Positions 9,503-18,437 of a DNA stretch of 64,000 bases are shown one piece after another. Position 1 is the first letter of the stretch; each line of letters opens with the position of its first letter. Source of the stretch: Thiomicrorhabdus sediminis (lineage in GTDB: Bacteria > Pseudomonadota > Gammaproteobacteria > Thiomicrospirales > Thiomicrospiraceae); the NCBI RefSeq assembly GCF_005885815.1, contig NZ_CP040602.1, positions 201,630 through 265,629 on the forward strand, in the 5' to 3' direction. A program made the translations under genes and the position numbers. The notes beneath the pieces are model-generated. The model made no database searches, was not told the origin of the DNA, and saw nothing but the letters and a program-made list of their open reading frames with translations.

Positions 9503-10153
9503 CTACGCCGGGCTCTGTACGTACTGCAGAGCTTCTGGGCCTTCAGGGTCGATAATCATCTCCAGTCCAAGTTTGTTGAAGAACCAATGTTCCAGACCAT
9601 CATCCTGTTTGATCTTGCGGTCAGGTTCACCAAAGCGTTTGCTGATGGAAACCTGATCGAGGTTTTTTCGCGGCACTAGAGTGACGCTGTGGATGGTGCT
9701 GTTAAGGAAGCTTTTGACCTCTTCACTGTAAAGTTCCACTTCACGCGCGCCAGAGCTGGTCAACTGGGTCTTTTTACCCTTGCTGTAGGCTTGTTCGATG
9801 TGTTCGACACTAGCGTTCAAACGCAATGCCAGCCCTGCCTTGATTGAACCGATATACATCACCGGAAAGAACGCCTCGACACTTTTGTTGCTTTCATCGG
9901 CTTCAGAAAACAGTTTGACCTCGACGTCCTTGCCATATAGGTCAACCGCATCCTGTAGAGTAGATTTACCGATTTGCAGACCTAGGGCATGCAATTGTCC
10001 ACTATCGTCATAATAGGCATTCCATGGCAATGTCTTTTGATCAAGTGGTGCTCTTTCAGGTTGAAGCCATAACATAAAGGCCAATATCGGCATGCTGCCG
10101 AGCAATAAAATCCAAAACATCGGCAGTGATTTACGTGTTTTGTTGGCAGTCAT
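9503..10153 (-). CDS. Membrane-anchored periplasmic protein of unknown function
   Basis: A 216-residue protein with one N-terminal helix (about 11-30) and a soluble, presumably periplasmic domain. I do not recognise the family. Two stretches, LGLQIGKSTLQDAVDLYG and ISKRFGEPDRK...EHWFF, loosely resemble the small BamE/SmpA fold in which a G-x-S/T helix is followed by GEPD and a Trp/Tyr strand; this is only an impression. Its ATG overlaps the stop of the upstream membrane protein (TAATG), so the two are coupled and probably act together. It is last in the minus-strand operon. Confidence 0.75.
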   Translation of the reverse strand: MTANKTRKSLPMFWILLLGSMPILAFMLWLQPERAPLDQKTLPWNAYYDDSGQLHALGLQIGKSTLQDAVDLYGKDVEVKLFSEADESNKSVEAFFPVMYIGSIKAGLALRLNASVEHIEQAYSKGKKTQLTSSGAREVELYSEEVKSFLNSTIHSVTLVPRKNLDQVSISKRFGEPDRKIKQDDGLEHWFFNKLGLEMIIDPEGPEALQYVQSPA

Positions 10154-10719
10154 TAAGATTCACCTGTTGGGTTTTCTGGCAGTTCGGCATTGGCGGAGTC
10201 ATCACGTGGGATGAACTTCGCCACATTCGGGTTGGAGATGCCGTTACCCGCATCATAGACGGCAATCCCGGTTTGCATAAAGGTAATCAGTACAGCGACA
10301 AAAATCACCACTGCGGCAAAACGCAAGGTGATGATCTCGCCTAGCGCTGTTTGGGTACCTTCGGTTGAGAAGTCATTCATGCTCAAACCGCCGGGGAAGA
10401 GGGTATTGAAAAGGAAATAGAGGCCTACCATCGCCAAAGCAACCGCATAACTGAACAGTAAGACGCGTCCGCGGCGCCAGGCCATAAACCAGTGGGACGC
10501 TACAAACCAGCTATCCTCCTTAACGGAACGCTGTTGGCGCTTGAACAAATAGAAAATAACGGTACTGGAAATAAGCGGAACCAACAGCAGTTGCCAGGTC
10601 TGCCCAATTTCCAGCACGATCATGGAAATAAACAGGTGAGTGATAATCACGTTGATATTGAATAGATGGTGAGGTATTTTCGCTTGACGCTTCTCGTCCT
10701 CAGTCACTTGGTATTGCAT
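10153..10719 (-). CDS. Four-helix membrane protein of unknown function
   Basis: A 188-residue protein with hydrophobic segments at about 21-40, 43-60, 88-110 and 132-152, and a charged C-terminal tail. I do not recognise the family. It follows the HPt gene by 8 bp and is coupled to the next gene by TAATG. The operon with HPt and EAL genes suggests a membrane component of a signalling pathway, but nothing in the sequence identifies a ligand or partner. Confidence 0.75.
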   Translation of the reverse strand: MQYQVTEDEKRQAKIPHHLFNINVIITHLFISMIVLEIGQTWQLLLVPLISSTVIFYLFKRQQRSVKEDSWFVASHWFMAWRRGRVLLFSYAVALAMVGLYFLFNTLFPGGLSMNDFSTEGTQTALGEIITLRFAAVVIFVAVLITFMQTGIAVYDAGNGISNPNVAKFIPRDDSANAELPENPTGES

Positions 10720-10727
10720 CGCGTTTC

Positions 10728-11072
10728 CTATTGGCTTGTTTTGCCTAAAAAGGCGTGAATCTCATGTTCGACCAGCACCGCTTCTTGTGCCAGTTTTTCA
10801 ATGGCGCTAGCTAAGGCGCAGCTTTGTTGATTTTTTGCCTGCTGTTCCAGTTGCTGGCAAAAATCGGCCAGATCCGCAGCGCCGATATTGCCTGCGCTCC
10901 CCTTTAGGGTATGGGCGGCATGCTGCAAATTGTCGAAATCCAGTGCATCCAGACTGTTTTGGATTTGTTGCAGATAAAGCGGTGTACTATCAAGATAGAT
11001 TTGCAGCAATTCGTTAATTTGCTCACCAATCACGGCTTGAAGAGCGTTTAAATTGTCGGTGTCTAAATGCAT
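10728..11072 (-). CDS. Stand-alone HPt (histidine phosphotransfer) protein
   Basis: A 114-residue four-helix HPt domain covering the whole protein. The phosphorylatable His54 lies in AAHTLKGSAGNIGA, the canonical HTLKGSS-like motif. Such proteins carry phosphoryl groups from a hybrid sensor kinase to a response regulator. No hybrid kinase is in this operon. The only receiver nearby is the degenerate one of the upstream EAL protein, so the partner is probably encoded elsewhere. Confidence 0.9.
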   Translation of the reverse strand: MHLDTDNLNALQAVIGEQINELLQIYLDSTPLYLQQIQNSLDALDFDNLQHAAHTLKGSAGNIGAADLADFCQQLEQQAKNQQSCALASAIEKLAQEAVLVEHEIHAFLGKTSQ

Positions 11073-11098
11073 GGTGCCAATCCCGGCAGGTGTCGTAC

Positions 11099-13204
11099 TT
11101 ATAAATCAATTTGCCTATTATAGTGGTTTAGCCAATCGGAAAAAGCCTCTTTTTGCATTGGTTTTCCATATTTGTAACCCTGCAGGATTTGGCAACCATG
11201 CTTTTGCAGAAAGGATTCTTGGGTCGTGTTTTCAATGCCTTCCGCAATCACCGTTAATTGTAGGCTTTGCGCCATAGCGAGAATGGTGCGTGCTAGGCTT
11301 TGCCCGGTTTCTAAATCAAGGTTTTGCACAAAGGCGCGGTCAATCTTGAGGTGATCAACCGGAAAACGATGCAGATAGGATAGCGAGGAATAACCCGTGC
11401 CGAAATCATCAATCGACAGTTTCACGCCAAGCGCCTTGAGGCCATTGAGAATGGCGATATTATGCTCGGCATCATTCATTGCCAGGGTTTCGGTAATCTC
11501 CAAATCGATATATTGGCTTGCCAAACCATTTTTTTCAATGGCATGCTGGATTTGACCGATCAGGGTATGCTGATTGAACTGCTTCGAGGAAAGGTTGATG
11601 CCGATAGTGATTTGATGGCCTTGTTTATGCCATTCGGCGGTTTGCTTGATGGCCTGATTCAAAGCATAGTCACCCAAGGCTTCGATTAATCCGGTGGCCT
11701 CGGCAAGCGGAATAAAAGAAGCGGGTGAGATCAAGCCTTGCGTCGCGTGGTTCCAGCGAATCAACGCTTCGGCCCCAACCGGTTTCAGGCTTAAGGCATC
11801 AACCTGTGGTTGATAGTAAAGCTCCAGCTCTTCTCGTTCCAAGGCGCGGCGTAAATCCATTTCCAGTTGCAGAATGTTTTCGGTATTCAGTTTCATGTCG
11901 GCATGATAAAACTCGTAGCGGTTGCCGCCTTGTTGTTTTGCCTGGCTACAAGCCAGGTTGGCATGGTTTAGGGCGTCTTCGGCATTATGTGCATCTTCAG
12001 GAACCAAAGAGACACCTAAACTGTAGCTAATCAGCTTCTCTTGTTTCTCAACAATAAACGGCGCATTGATATCGGCAAACAAGCGAGCCATAAACAGGCC
12101 GAGTTCATCGAGGTTATTGAAGTTGCCGGCAAGAATGGCGAATTCATTGCTGCCCAGACGCGCGGCTATATCACCTTCACGAATGATTTTGCCAAGGCGT
12201 TGAGCCAGCGTTTGCAGCAATTTGTCACTCTGTAGATTGCCTATTTCATTGTTGAACTGCTGGAAACGGTCGATATCGAGAACCACCACCGCCGTTGACA
12301 ACTTGGGCTGTTCCTGCAAATGCTGTTGCAGCAGTTCACTGAAATATTGTCTATTGGGGAGCTCGGTGAGGGTGTCGAAATGCGACTGGTAATCAACCAG
12401 TTCGTGGCTGATATGCAGGTTGCTGATATCTTGCAGTGTGCCGTTTAAACCGATCAATTTTTGCTGTTCATCGAAATTTGCTTTGGCCAGGCATTCGATA
12501 TGTAAAACTTTGTTGTGGTAATGTTTGACACGAAAGCTGAAATCAATCTGTTTTTTACCATGTTGGGCATCAACAATGGCCTGTTCAAGCAGGTTTTGAT
12601 CCTGCTGTTGGATATTGGCAAAAAAGGTGTTCTTATCACTGCTGCTTTGCGGCGGCAAATTCATTAACTCGAATGCCATGCTATCGGCTTGAATAATATC
12701 GTTGTTCGCCGACCATTGCCATGAACCGAGCCGTGCCAACTGTTGGCTGAAATCGGCTTGCTCGATTTGCTGACTTAAATCGGTGACTTGCGCGGCATGT
12801 TTCAAGATAAAGGCGAGGCGCTGTTGGAGCAGCTCCAAGGTGATCGGTGCCATAATCGCATCATTGATCGCCGGGTGTTGCATCGCCTGTCGGAGGTTGA
12901 TTCCTTCTATATCGGCGCAATCCGTTTCTGCAAACAGAACGATAATCGGTGTGATCAGATCGTATTCGTAGTGACTGATGGCATCGATTAATTGCAGTAG
13001 TTTTTTCGCCTCGGCGCGATGATTGATCAATACCGCATCGGGGCGATCATTGATAAACTCCGCAAACGCCGATTGCGCCGAGTGGCAGCTTTTAACCTGA
13101 TAGCCGCATTCGACAAGCTGCTGACCTATCAGTTGGCCAAGTTCGACTTCGGCATCACTCGCATGGTCTCGATTAAGATCGATAAAAAGTAGCTGATTAT
13201 TCAC
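11099..13204 (-). CDS. Pseudo-receiver / PAS / GGDEF / EAL protein, likely c-di-GMP phosphodiesterase
   Basis: A 701-residue cytoplasmic protein. Residues about 1-135 have a receiver-like fold, but the phospho-acceptor position in PDAVLINHRA is Asn61 rather than Asp. A PAS domain follows (about 150-265), then a GGDEF domain (about 275-430) whose motif is GSNEF (351-355), not expected to make c-di-GMP. The EAL domain (about 445-695) is intact: EALIRW (479-484), NLSSKQF, ITET, DDFGTGYSS, KIDRAFV, AEGIE. It should therefore hydrolyse c-di-GMP, with the other domains as regulators. It starts 12 bp after dtd and precedes HPt by 26 bp. Confidence 0.93.
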   Translation of the reverse strand: MNNQLLFIDLNRDHASDAEVELGQLIGQQLVECGYQVKSCHSAQSAFAEFINDRPDAVLINHRAEAKKLLQLIDAISHYEYDLITPIIVLFAETDCADIEGINLRQAMQHPAINDAIMAPITLELLQQRLAFILKHAAQVTDLSQQIEQADFSQQLARLGSWQWSANNDIIQADSMAFELMNLPPQSSSDKNTFFANIQQQDQNLLEQAIVDAQHGKKQIDFSFRVKHYHNKVLHIECLAKANFDEQQKLIGLNGTLQDISNLHISHELVDYQSHFDTLTELPNRQYFSELLQQHLQEQPKLSTAVVVLDIDRFQQFNNEIGNLQSDKLLQTLAQRLGKIIREGDIAARLGSNEFAILAGNFNNLDELGLFMARLFADINAPFIVEKQEKLISYSLGVSLVPEDAHNAEDALNHANLACSQAKQQGGNRYEFYHADMKLNTENILQLEMDLRRALEREELELYYQPQVDALSLKPVGAEALIRWNHATQGLISPASFIPLAEATGLIEALGDYALNQAIKQTAEWHKQGHQITIGINLSSKQFNQHTLIGQIQHAIEKNGLASQYIDLEITETLAMNDAEHNIAILNGLKALGVKLSIDDFGTGYSSLSYLHRFPVDHLKIDRAFVQNLDLETGQSLARTILAMAQSLQLTVIAEGIENTTQESFLQKHGCQILQGYKYGKPMQKEAFSDWLNHYNRQIDL

Positions 13205-13216
13205 AATTTGCCTAAT

Positions 13217-13654
13217 TTATATTTCTAACCAGAAAGTTACCGGGCCGTCATTAGTCAGGCTGACCTGCATATTGGCACCGAATTCACCGGTTGCGACCTT
13301 GTCATAGCTTTGTCTGCATAAGTTGACGAACTCATCAAACAATGGACTGGCCTGACTCGGTGGCGCCGAATCCGAAAAGCTTGGGCGTAGCCCGCTTTTA
13401 GTATTGGCCGCCAAGGTAAACTGCGGAACCAATAAGACGCCACCTTTCGCCTGTTGCACATTGAGGTTCATCCTATCGTTTTCATCGGCAAAGACACGGT
13501 AGTGGAGAAGTTTATGACGCATTTTTTCCAGAGTCCGGGAAGTGTCAGCGGGCTGAAAGCCGACTAAGACAACCAGACCGTGTTCGATCTCGCCGATAAT
13601 TTGGTTGTCGACCTTGACCTTACCATTTTTAGCTCGTTGGATTAAGCAAATCAT
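13217..13654 (-). CDS. dtd: D-aminoacyl-tRNA deacylase
   Basis: Dtd removes D-amino acids mischarged onto tRNAs. The 145-residue length is exact for the family. Both active-site motifs are present: VPQFTLAA (usual SQFTL; here Pro replaces the Ser) and the cross-subunit Gly-cisPro motif NDGPVTFWLE near the C terminus. Its ATG overlaps the pip stop (ATGA), giving translational coupling. Confidence 0.96.
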   Translation of the reverse strand: MICLIQRAKNGKVKVDNQIIGEIEHGLVVLVGFQPADTSRTLEKMRHKLLHYRVFADENDRMNLNVQQAKGGVLLVPQFTLAANTKSGLRPSFSDSAPPSQASPLFDEFVNLCRQSYDKVATGEFGANMQVSLTNDGPVTFWLEI

Positions 13655-14619
13655 GAGTTTTTTATGATCTCGATAAATTCATCGGTAGCGCTCACCAAAG
13701 CCAAGGTGATCTCGGCTTCAAAGGCCGAATGGCCGGAATGGTTGCAGATAACCATCTGCGCCTCAGGCAACTGCTCTTTGAGATCGAATGCCTGATTGAT
13801 CGGGCAGACCATATCGTAACGACCATGAATAATCGTGGTTGGAATATGTTTGATGGTATCGCAGTTGGCGAGAATCTGATTCTGCTCGATAAAGGATTCA
13901 TGGAAGAAGTAATGACATTCAATGCGTGCCATCGCCAAAGCGTGCGACGGGTCGCCAAAATGACTGACGATATCGTCATCGGTTCGCAGTGTCGAAGTCC
14001 GGCCCTCCCAAATCGACCAGGCTTCGGCGGCACGCATTCGCGCCACCTCGTTATCACTGGTCAATATCTCGTGATAGGCTTCAATCATATTGCCGCGTTT
14101 CTCTTCATCCACCGGTTCAATATAGTCTTGCCAGTATTCCGGATAAAAACGGTCGGCACCTTGCTGATAGAACCAGTCGACATCTTGTTGGCGGCACAGG
14201 AAAATACCACGCAACACCATGCCCAAAACCCGTTCCGGGTAGGCTTGTGCATAAAGTAGCGATAGGGTTGATCCCCAAGAGCCACCAAACAGTAGCCATT
14301 GATCGATTTGTAGATGACGGCGAATTTTTTCGATGTCTTCAATCAAATGCGCGGTGGTGTTATTGGTCAGGCAGGCGTGCGGATGTGATTTACCGCAACC
14401 GCGCTGGTCGAAGAGTACGATACGATAAGCTTCAGGGTTGAAAAATTGGCGATGTATCGGCGCATAGCCGCCACCAGGGCCACCATGAATAAATAGTACC
14501 GGAATGCCCTCGGGGTTGCCGCACTCTTCGATATGCAAGCTATGGATGCTGTCCACTTGCAAGCTGTGTTGTGCATAGGGCGTACATGCAGGATAAAGAC
14601 TGGAAGGTGGTATATTCAC
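13651..14619 (-). CDS. pip: Proline iminopeptidase (alpha/beta hydrolase, S33)
   Basis: Cytoplasmic peptidase releasing N-terminal proline. The 322-residue protein has the oxyanion-loop motif HGGPGGG, the nucleophile elbow GGSWGS, the late Asp in HGRYDMVCP and the His in NHSGHSAFE, so the catalytic triad is complete. The N terminus begins IPPSSLYPACTPYAQH, typical of bacterial Pip. It heads the apparent pip-dtd-EAL-HPt operon. Confidence 0.93.
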   Translation of the reverse strand: MNIPPSSLYPACTPYAQHSLQVDSIHSLHIEECGNPEGIPVLFIHGGPGGGYAPIHRQFFNPEAYRIVLFDQRGCGKSHPHACLTNNTTAHLIEDIEKIRRHLQIDQWLLFGGSWGSTLSLLYAQAYPERVLGMVLRGIFLCRQQDVDWFYQQGADRFYPEYWQDYIEPVDEEKRGNMIEAYHEILTSDNEVARMRAAEAWSIWEGRTSTLRTDDDIVSHFGDPSHALAMARIECHYFFHESFIEQNQILANCDTIKHIPTTIIHGRYDMVCPINQAFDLKEQLPEAQMVICNHSGHSAFEAEITLALVSATDEFIEIIKNS

Positions 14620-14691
14620 GTTATTATGCTCTTATTTGTAAATACGCGTAATCATTCGTACCAGTGTACTGCAAAGTTTTTTTAGGCACAA

Positions 14692-14728
14692 AAAAACCGA
14701 CCGAGAAATCACTTCAGGGTCGGTTTTT
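14692..14728 (-). terminator. Terminator of typA
   Basis: On the minus strand an 11-bp stem (AAAAACCGACC and GGTCGGTTTTT, 14718-14728 with 14692-14702) with a 15-nt loop ends in a run of T. It lies 18 bp after the typA stop. Confidence 0.85.
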
Positions 14729-14745
14729 ATCAGTTGCTGGCGAGA

Positions 14746-16575
14746 TTACTTGCCGGCACGACCGGCACGTTTACGCTCGTTTTCAGTAAGTAGTTTCTTA
14801 CGGATACGAATGCTTTGCGGCGTTACTTCAACCAACTCGTCATCATCAATGAATTCCAATGCCTGTTCCAGAGAGAAACGGATTGGTGGAGTCAGAATCA
14901 AAGCCTCATCAGTACCTGAGGCACGCATATTGGTCAGCTGCTTACCTTTAAGTGGGTTAACGCCCAAGTCGTTGGCACGGCTATGCAGACCGATAATCAT
15001 ACCTTCATAAACCTCTTCACCGTGGCCGATATATAGACGACCACGTTCCTGTAGGTTGAATAGAGCAAACGCCAATGCTTTACCTTGACCGATAGAGATC
15101 AATACACCGTTGTTACGCTCACCCAAAGTACCAGAGAACTTAGGACCGTAATGTGAGAAGCTTGAGAAGATCAGACCTTCACCCTGAGTTGCGGTCATGA
15201 ATTCAGTACGGAAGCCGATCAAACCACGAGACGGGATAATAAAGTCGATACGTACACGACCGTGCCCGTCTGGAACCATGTCCTGCATTTCCGCTTTACG
15301 CATGCCCAGTTTTTCCATAATACTACCCTGAGCATCTTCTGGCACATCAACCGTTAGGTTTTCGTAAGGCTCTTGAATTTCACCGTCAACTTCACGGAAG
15401 ATAACTTCCGGACGAGAGATACCCATTTCAAAACCTTCACGACGCATGGTTTCGATCAATACAGAAAGGTGAAGTTCACCACGACCCGATACACGGAAAC
15501 GGTTCGCGTCATCCGTGTCTTCAACACGAAGTGCGACGTTAGTTAGCAGTTCTTTATCCAAACGCTCACGAATCTGACGAGAAGTCAGTAGCTTACCGTC
15601 CTGACCAACGAATGGAGAGTCGTTAACCTGGAATGTCATGCTAACCGTCGGCTCGTCAACAGTTAGAACTGGTAGCGCTTCAGGATTGTTAACATCACAT
15701 AAAGTATCAGAGATGTTTAGTGGATCCAGACCAGAGAAAGCGATAATGTCACCGGCGTGAGCTTCTTCAACGTTGATACGCTCAAGCCCCATGTAACCGA
15801 AGATTTCACCGATCTTACCTTTACGCTCTTTACCTTGCGAATCAACAATCGTCACCTGCATACCGACTTTCGCTGTACCACGCTTGATACGCCCAGTCCC
15901 GATAACCCCTTTATAGTTATCGTAATCCAGAGAGATACACTGCAACTGGAAAGGACCTTCAAGATCGACGTCTGGCGCCGGTACTTTTTCTACGATCGTT
16001 TCGAATACCGGCTGCATGTCACCTTCACGGATATCTTCATCGTGACCGGCAAAACCGTTTAGACCTGAAGCGTAAAGTACGTCGAAATCCATCTGCTCGT
16101 CAGTCGCTCCCAGACGGTCGAATAGGTCGAAAGTCTGATCCAGTACCCAGTCAGGACGCGCGCCGGGACGGTCGATTTTGTTGATAACCACAATCGGCTT
16201 AAGACCTTGCTGAAGCGCCTTTTCTGTTACGAAACGCGTTTGCGGCATTGGTCCCTCAACCGAGTCAACCAATAGCAATACCGAGTCAACCATCGATAGG
16301 ATACGTTCTACTTCACCACCAAAGTCAGCGTGTCCCGGAGTATCCACGATATTGATACGGTAGTTGTTCCAGGTTACCGCGGTGTTTTTCGACAGGATGG
16401 TAATTCCACGTTCTTTTTCCAAGTCGTTGGAGTCCATGACACGGTCGCCAAGGTCTTTACGAACGTCGTCGAATGTACCTGATTGTTGTAGTAATTGGTC
16501 AACTAGGGTGGTTTTACCGTGGTCAACGTGGGCAATAATGGCGATATTGCGAATGTTATCCGTACTCATGGACAT
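14746..16575 (-). CDS. typA: Ribosome-associated GTPase TypA/BipA
   Basis: Translational GTPase of the EF-G family that binds ribosomes and supports 50S assembly and growth under stress. The 609-residue protein has G1 AHVDHGKT, G2 around RGITI, G3 DTPGHADF, G4 [10 protein letters not shown], then domain 2, an EF-G-like domain (about 395-480) and the TypA-specific C-terminal domain ending in a basic tail. The start with AGAGAG upstream is used; a second ATG two codons later is possible. Confidence 0.98.
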   Translation of the reverse strand: MSMSTDNIRNIAIIAHVDHGKTTLVDQLLQQSGTFDDVRKDLGDRVMDSNDLEKERGITILSKNTAVTWNNYRINIVDTPGHADFGGEVERILSMVDSVLLLVDSVEGPMPQTRFVTEKALQQGLKPIVVINKIDRPGARPDWVLDQTFDLFDRLGATDEQMDFDVLYASGLNGFAGHDEDIREGDMQPVFETIVEKVPAPDVDLEGPFQLQCISLDYDNYKGVIGTGRIKRGTAKVGMQVTIVDSQGKERKGKIGEIFGYMGLERINVEEAHAGDIIAFSGLDPLNISDTLCDVNNPEALPVLTVDEPTVSMTFQVNDSPFVGQDGKLLTSRQIRERLDKELLTNVALRVEDTDDANRFRVSGRGELHLSVLIETMRREGFEMGISRPEVIFREVDGEIQEPYENLTVDVPEDAQGSIMEKLGMRKAEMQDMVPDGHGRVRIDFIIPSRGLIGFRTEFMTATQGEGLIFSSFSHYGPKFSGTLGERNNGVLISIGQGKALAFALFNLQERGRLYIGHGEEVYEGMIIGLHSRANDLGVNPLKGKQLTNMRASGTDEALILTPPIRFSLEQALEFIDDDELVEVTPQSIRIRKKLLTENERKRAGRAGK

Positions 16576-16880
16576 GACTCTCTATATAGTGTGCTGTGTC
16601 TTAGCGATGCGCCGAATACTAGGTATTAGCTGTGACGCTTGTGTTGTTTGAGGCAAGCTGACGTCTTTGGAATCCCGCTAAGAGGATGAAAAAAGAGGGT
16701 ATTATAATGAAATTTAAAGGAATTTATAGTTTTTATGACAATATAAATCGGTTGAGCCGATCAAGCAAGCGAATGTCGCAATGGCTTTTTTGTGCTTTGT
16801 CGACAATATCAAAAGTGTTTGTGCTTTGGAATCAACGGCTTGTCATTTAAGGATGACAAGCACATTGTCAACGGATTGGC
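16576..16880. other. 305-bp gap between the YeeE pair and typA
   Basis: No coding sequence. On the minus strand TATAAT (complement of 16701-16706) could be the -10 of typA, without a convincing -35. The left end holds a hairpin downstream of the YeeE/YedE genes (separate entry). Confidence 0.5.
16838..16861 (-). terminator. Hairpin after the YeeE/YedE pair
   Basis: GCTTGTCAT (16838-16846) and ATGACAAGC (16853-16861) form a perfect 9-bp stem with a 6-nt loop, 20 bp after the stop of the minus-strand gene. There is no T-run, so it is terminator-like rather than a typical intrinsic terminator. Confidence 0.5.
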
Positions 16881-17387
16881 TTAATCTTTAAAGGCGTTGT
16901 TGATGCAGCGGTCGTTGGCGATATAGGTTTGCAGTACGCCATAGGCCATGGTGCCGAGTAACAGGCCGATAAAGGTAAAGACCGCACTGATTTTACCTTC
17001 ACCAAGCATTGCCGGAACGGTTCCCGGGCAAGACGCCGTCATCGCCCAGCCGACACCAAATAAAAAGGCACCGGCAATCAAACCTTGCTGATAAGGTTTT
17101 TTAACGAAGTCGACCACGCTGCCAGTTGTTAAGGCGGTTACCTGAAAACGTCTCAACAGCATGACACCGGCCATCGCCACCACCACAGCGGTAAGAATCA
17201 CTTCCATTAATTGAAAATCAATAAACAGGAACATCTTGGCGTGATAATCAAAGGTGGTCGCGCCGGCTTTACTCATTAAAAAGCCAAAGGTGGCTCCCAA
17301 TAAAATCCCTAATACCGGCGTTTGGTAACGACCCAATAAAGGCTTTTTTGCGCTCTCAACAGAAATTTGGTTGTCGACTTTTTGCAT
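16881..17387 (-). CDS. YeeE/YedE family sulfur-compound transporter, C-terminal half protein (PmpB-like)
   Basis: A 168-residue membrane protein of the YeeE/YedE (TsuA-related) family, about four helices, with the conserved Cys motif GWAMTASCPGTVPAMLGEG. TsuA-type proteins take up thiosulfate; the split half-size form occurs as PmpA/PmpB pairs in sulfur-oxidising bacteria. The reading frame extends to a TTG at 17420, but the ATG at 17385-17387 follows AGGAAAAAGAGA, so I start there. It pairs with the upstream half (17427-17915). The exact substrate is not shown. Confidence 0.88.
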   Translation of the reverse strand: MQKVDNQISVESAKKPLLGRYQTPVLGILLGATFGFLMSKAGATTFDYHAKMFLFIDFQLMEVILTAVVVAMAGVMLLRRFQVTALTTGSVVDFVKKPYQQGLIAGAFLFGVGWAMTASCPGTVPAMLGEGKISAVFTFIGLLLGTMAYGVLQTYIANDRCINNAFKD

Positions 17388-17426
17388 TTTGTATTCTCTT
17401 TTTCCTGACGTTGAATCCAACGCGCT

Positions 17427-17915
17427 TTAGGTGCCAAATAGCAGGTGAGTGGTAATCATCGCGCTCATAAAGAACACCACGCCGGCAAGTAGGCTCGGCG
17501 GATTGAGCATGGCACCGCCAACCAAAGCATGACCGGTCGTGCAGGCGCCGGCAAGGCGCGCGCCGAAACCTAAAAGCATGCCGCCGAATGTCAGCCAGAT
17601 CGCTTTGGCGGCGGCCGATTGCGGCAAGATTTCATCGTACATGCCCATATCGAAACTCAGGTGCCAAGGCTGTTCCGAAGTCAGTCCGCTAATCAACCCA
17701 CCCAGCGGAATACCGATCAGGAACCACAGCTTGATGTTGTTCAGGTTTTTGTATTCGCCTTCTTTGAAGTAGCGCATATTCTTGCAAAGATAACCGCACA
17801 CATTGCCGTAACCGGTCGAACAGCCGGCAGGCTTACCGATTAGCCAAAAATGAAGGATGACGAAAAGCCCGATGGCGATGCCGCTCAACCATCCGGCCCA
17901 AACTGTGATTTCCAT
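17427..17915 (-). CDS. YeeE/YedE family sulfur-compound transporter, N-terminal half protein (PmpA-like)
   Basis: A 162-residue membrane protein with about four helices. Family motifs are GKPAGCSTGYGNVCGYLC near residue 30 and GARLAGACTTGHALVG near 118; conserved cysteines in this family relay sulfur compounds through the pore. It is first of the two-gene unit and lies about 40 bp before its partner. Together the two make the equivalent of one full-length YeeE. In a sulfur oxidiser this pair probably moves thiosulfate or a polysulfide. Confidence 0.88.
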   Translation of the reverse strand: MEITVWAGWLSGIAIGLFVILHFWLIGKPAGCSTGYGNVCGYLCKNMRYFKEGEYKNLNNIKLWFLIGIPLGGLISGLTSEQPWHLSFDMGMYDEILPQSAAAKAIWLTFGGMLLGFGARLAGACTTGHALVGGAMLNPPSLLAGVVFFMSAMITTHLLFGT

Positions 17916-18202
17916 AGATTATTTACCCTTAGATTTTCCGCGTATTGTCTAGTTAAGCGCGGATTAAGTCAAAAAGGCTTTTTTGCTGTCTCCATAAAAT
18001 AATTTTATCGCCATTAATAAGCATGTTCTGGGATACGTTAAATTAACCATAAGAAATTACTCGTAAAATTAGCGATAGCCAAATTAACTAAACTTATATT
18101 AATAAATGCTTATATATTTGATAAGTCTGTAAAATTATTTCAAGTTTTTAGAAAGTTGGTCGTTAAGCTATATCGAGACAATCCGAATCGAGGTAGTAAG
18201 AA

Positions 18203-18418
18203 ATGGATATTTCCGGTGTATCGGCAGCCGGTGCTGTCAGTGCGGCATTGGCGCAAAAACAGGTTTACGCAGAGGGTGATGCCAGTGTGGCAATGTTCAA
18301 AAAAGCGTTGGATACACAGGCACAGAATGCGATGATGTTAATCAATTCGTTACCGCAAACGCCAACAACCCAGGGGTTGCCGGCGAATTTGGGCAATCAT
18401 ATCAATACCACCGCCTAA
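18203..18418 (+). CDS. YjfB-type putative motility protein
   Basis: A 71-residue protein matching the YjfB putative-motility family in length and pattern: MDISGVSAAGAVSAALAQ at the start, an Ala/Gln-rich amphipathic helix with KKALDTQAQNAMMLINS, and a C terminus GNHINTTA that resembles the GxxIDxxA ending of the family. Role unknown; family members are often near flagellar genes. GAGGTAG precedes the ATG. A 10-bp palindrome CGGTTAACCG at 18421-18430 sits between it and the convergent gene. Confidence 0.75.
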   Translation: MDISGVSAAGAVSAALAQKQVYAEGDASVAMFKKALDTQAQNAMMLINSLPQTPTTQGLPANLGNHINTTA

Positions 18419-18437
18419 TTCGGTTAACCGTTAAGAT

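Noticed and set aside
14081-14441. Long plus-strand frames opposite pip
   Set aside because: They are antisense to a well-conserved enzyme, lack ribosome sites and show no family motif.
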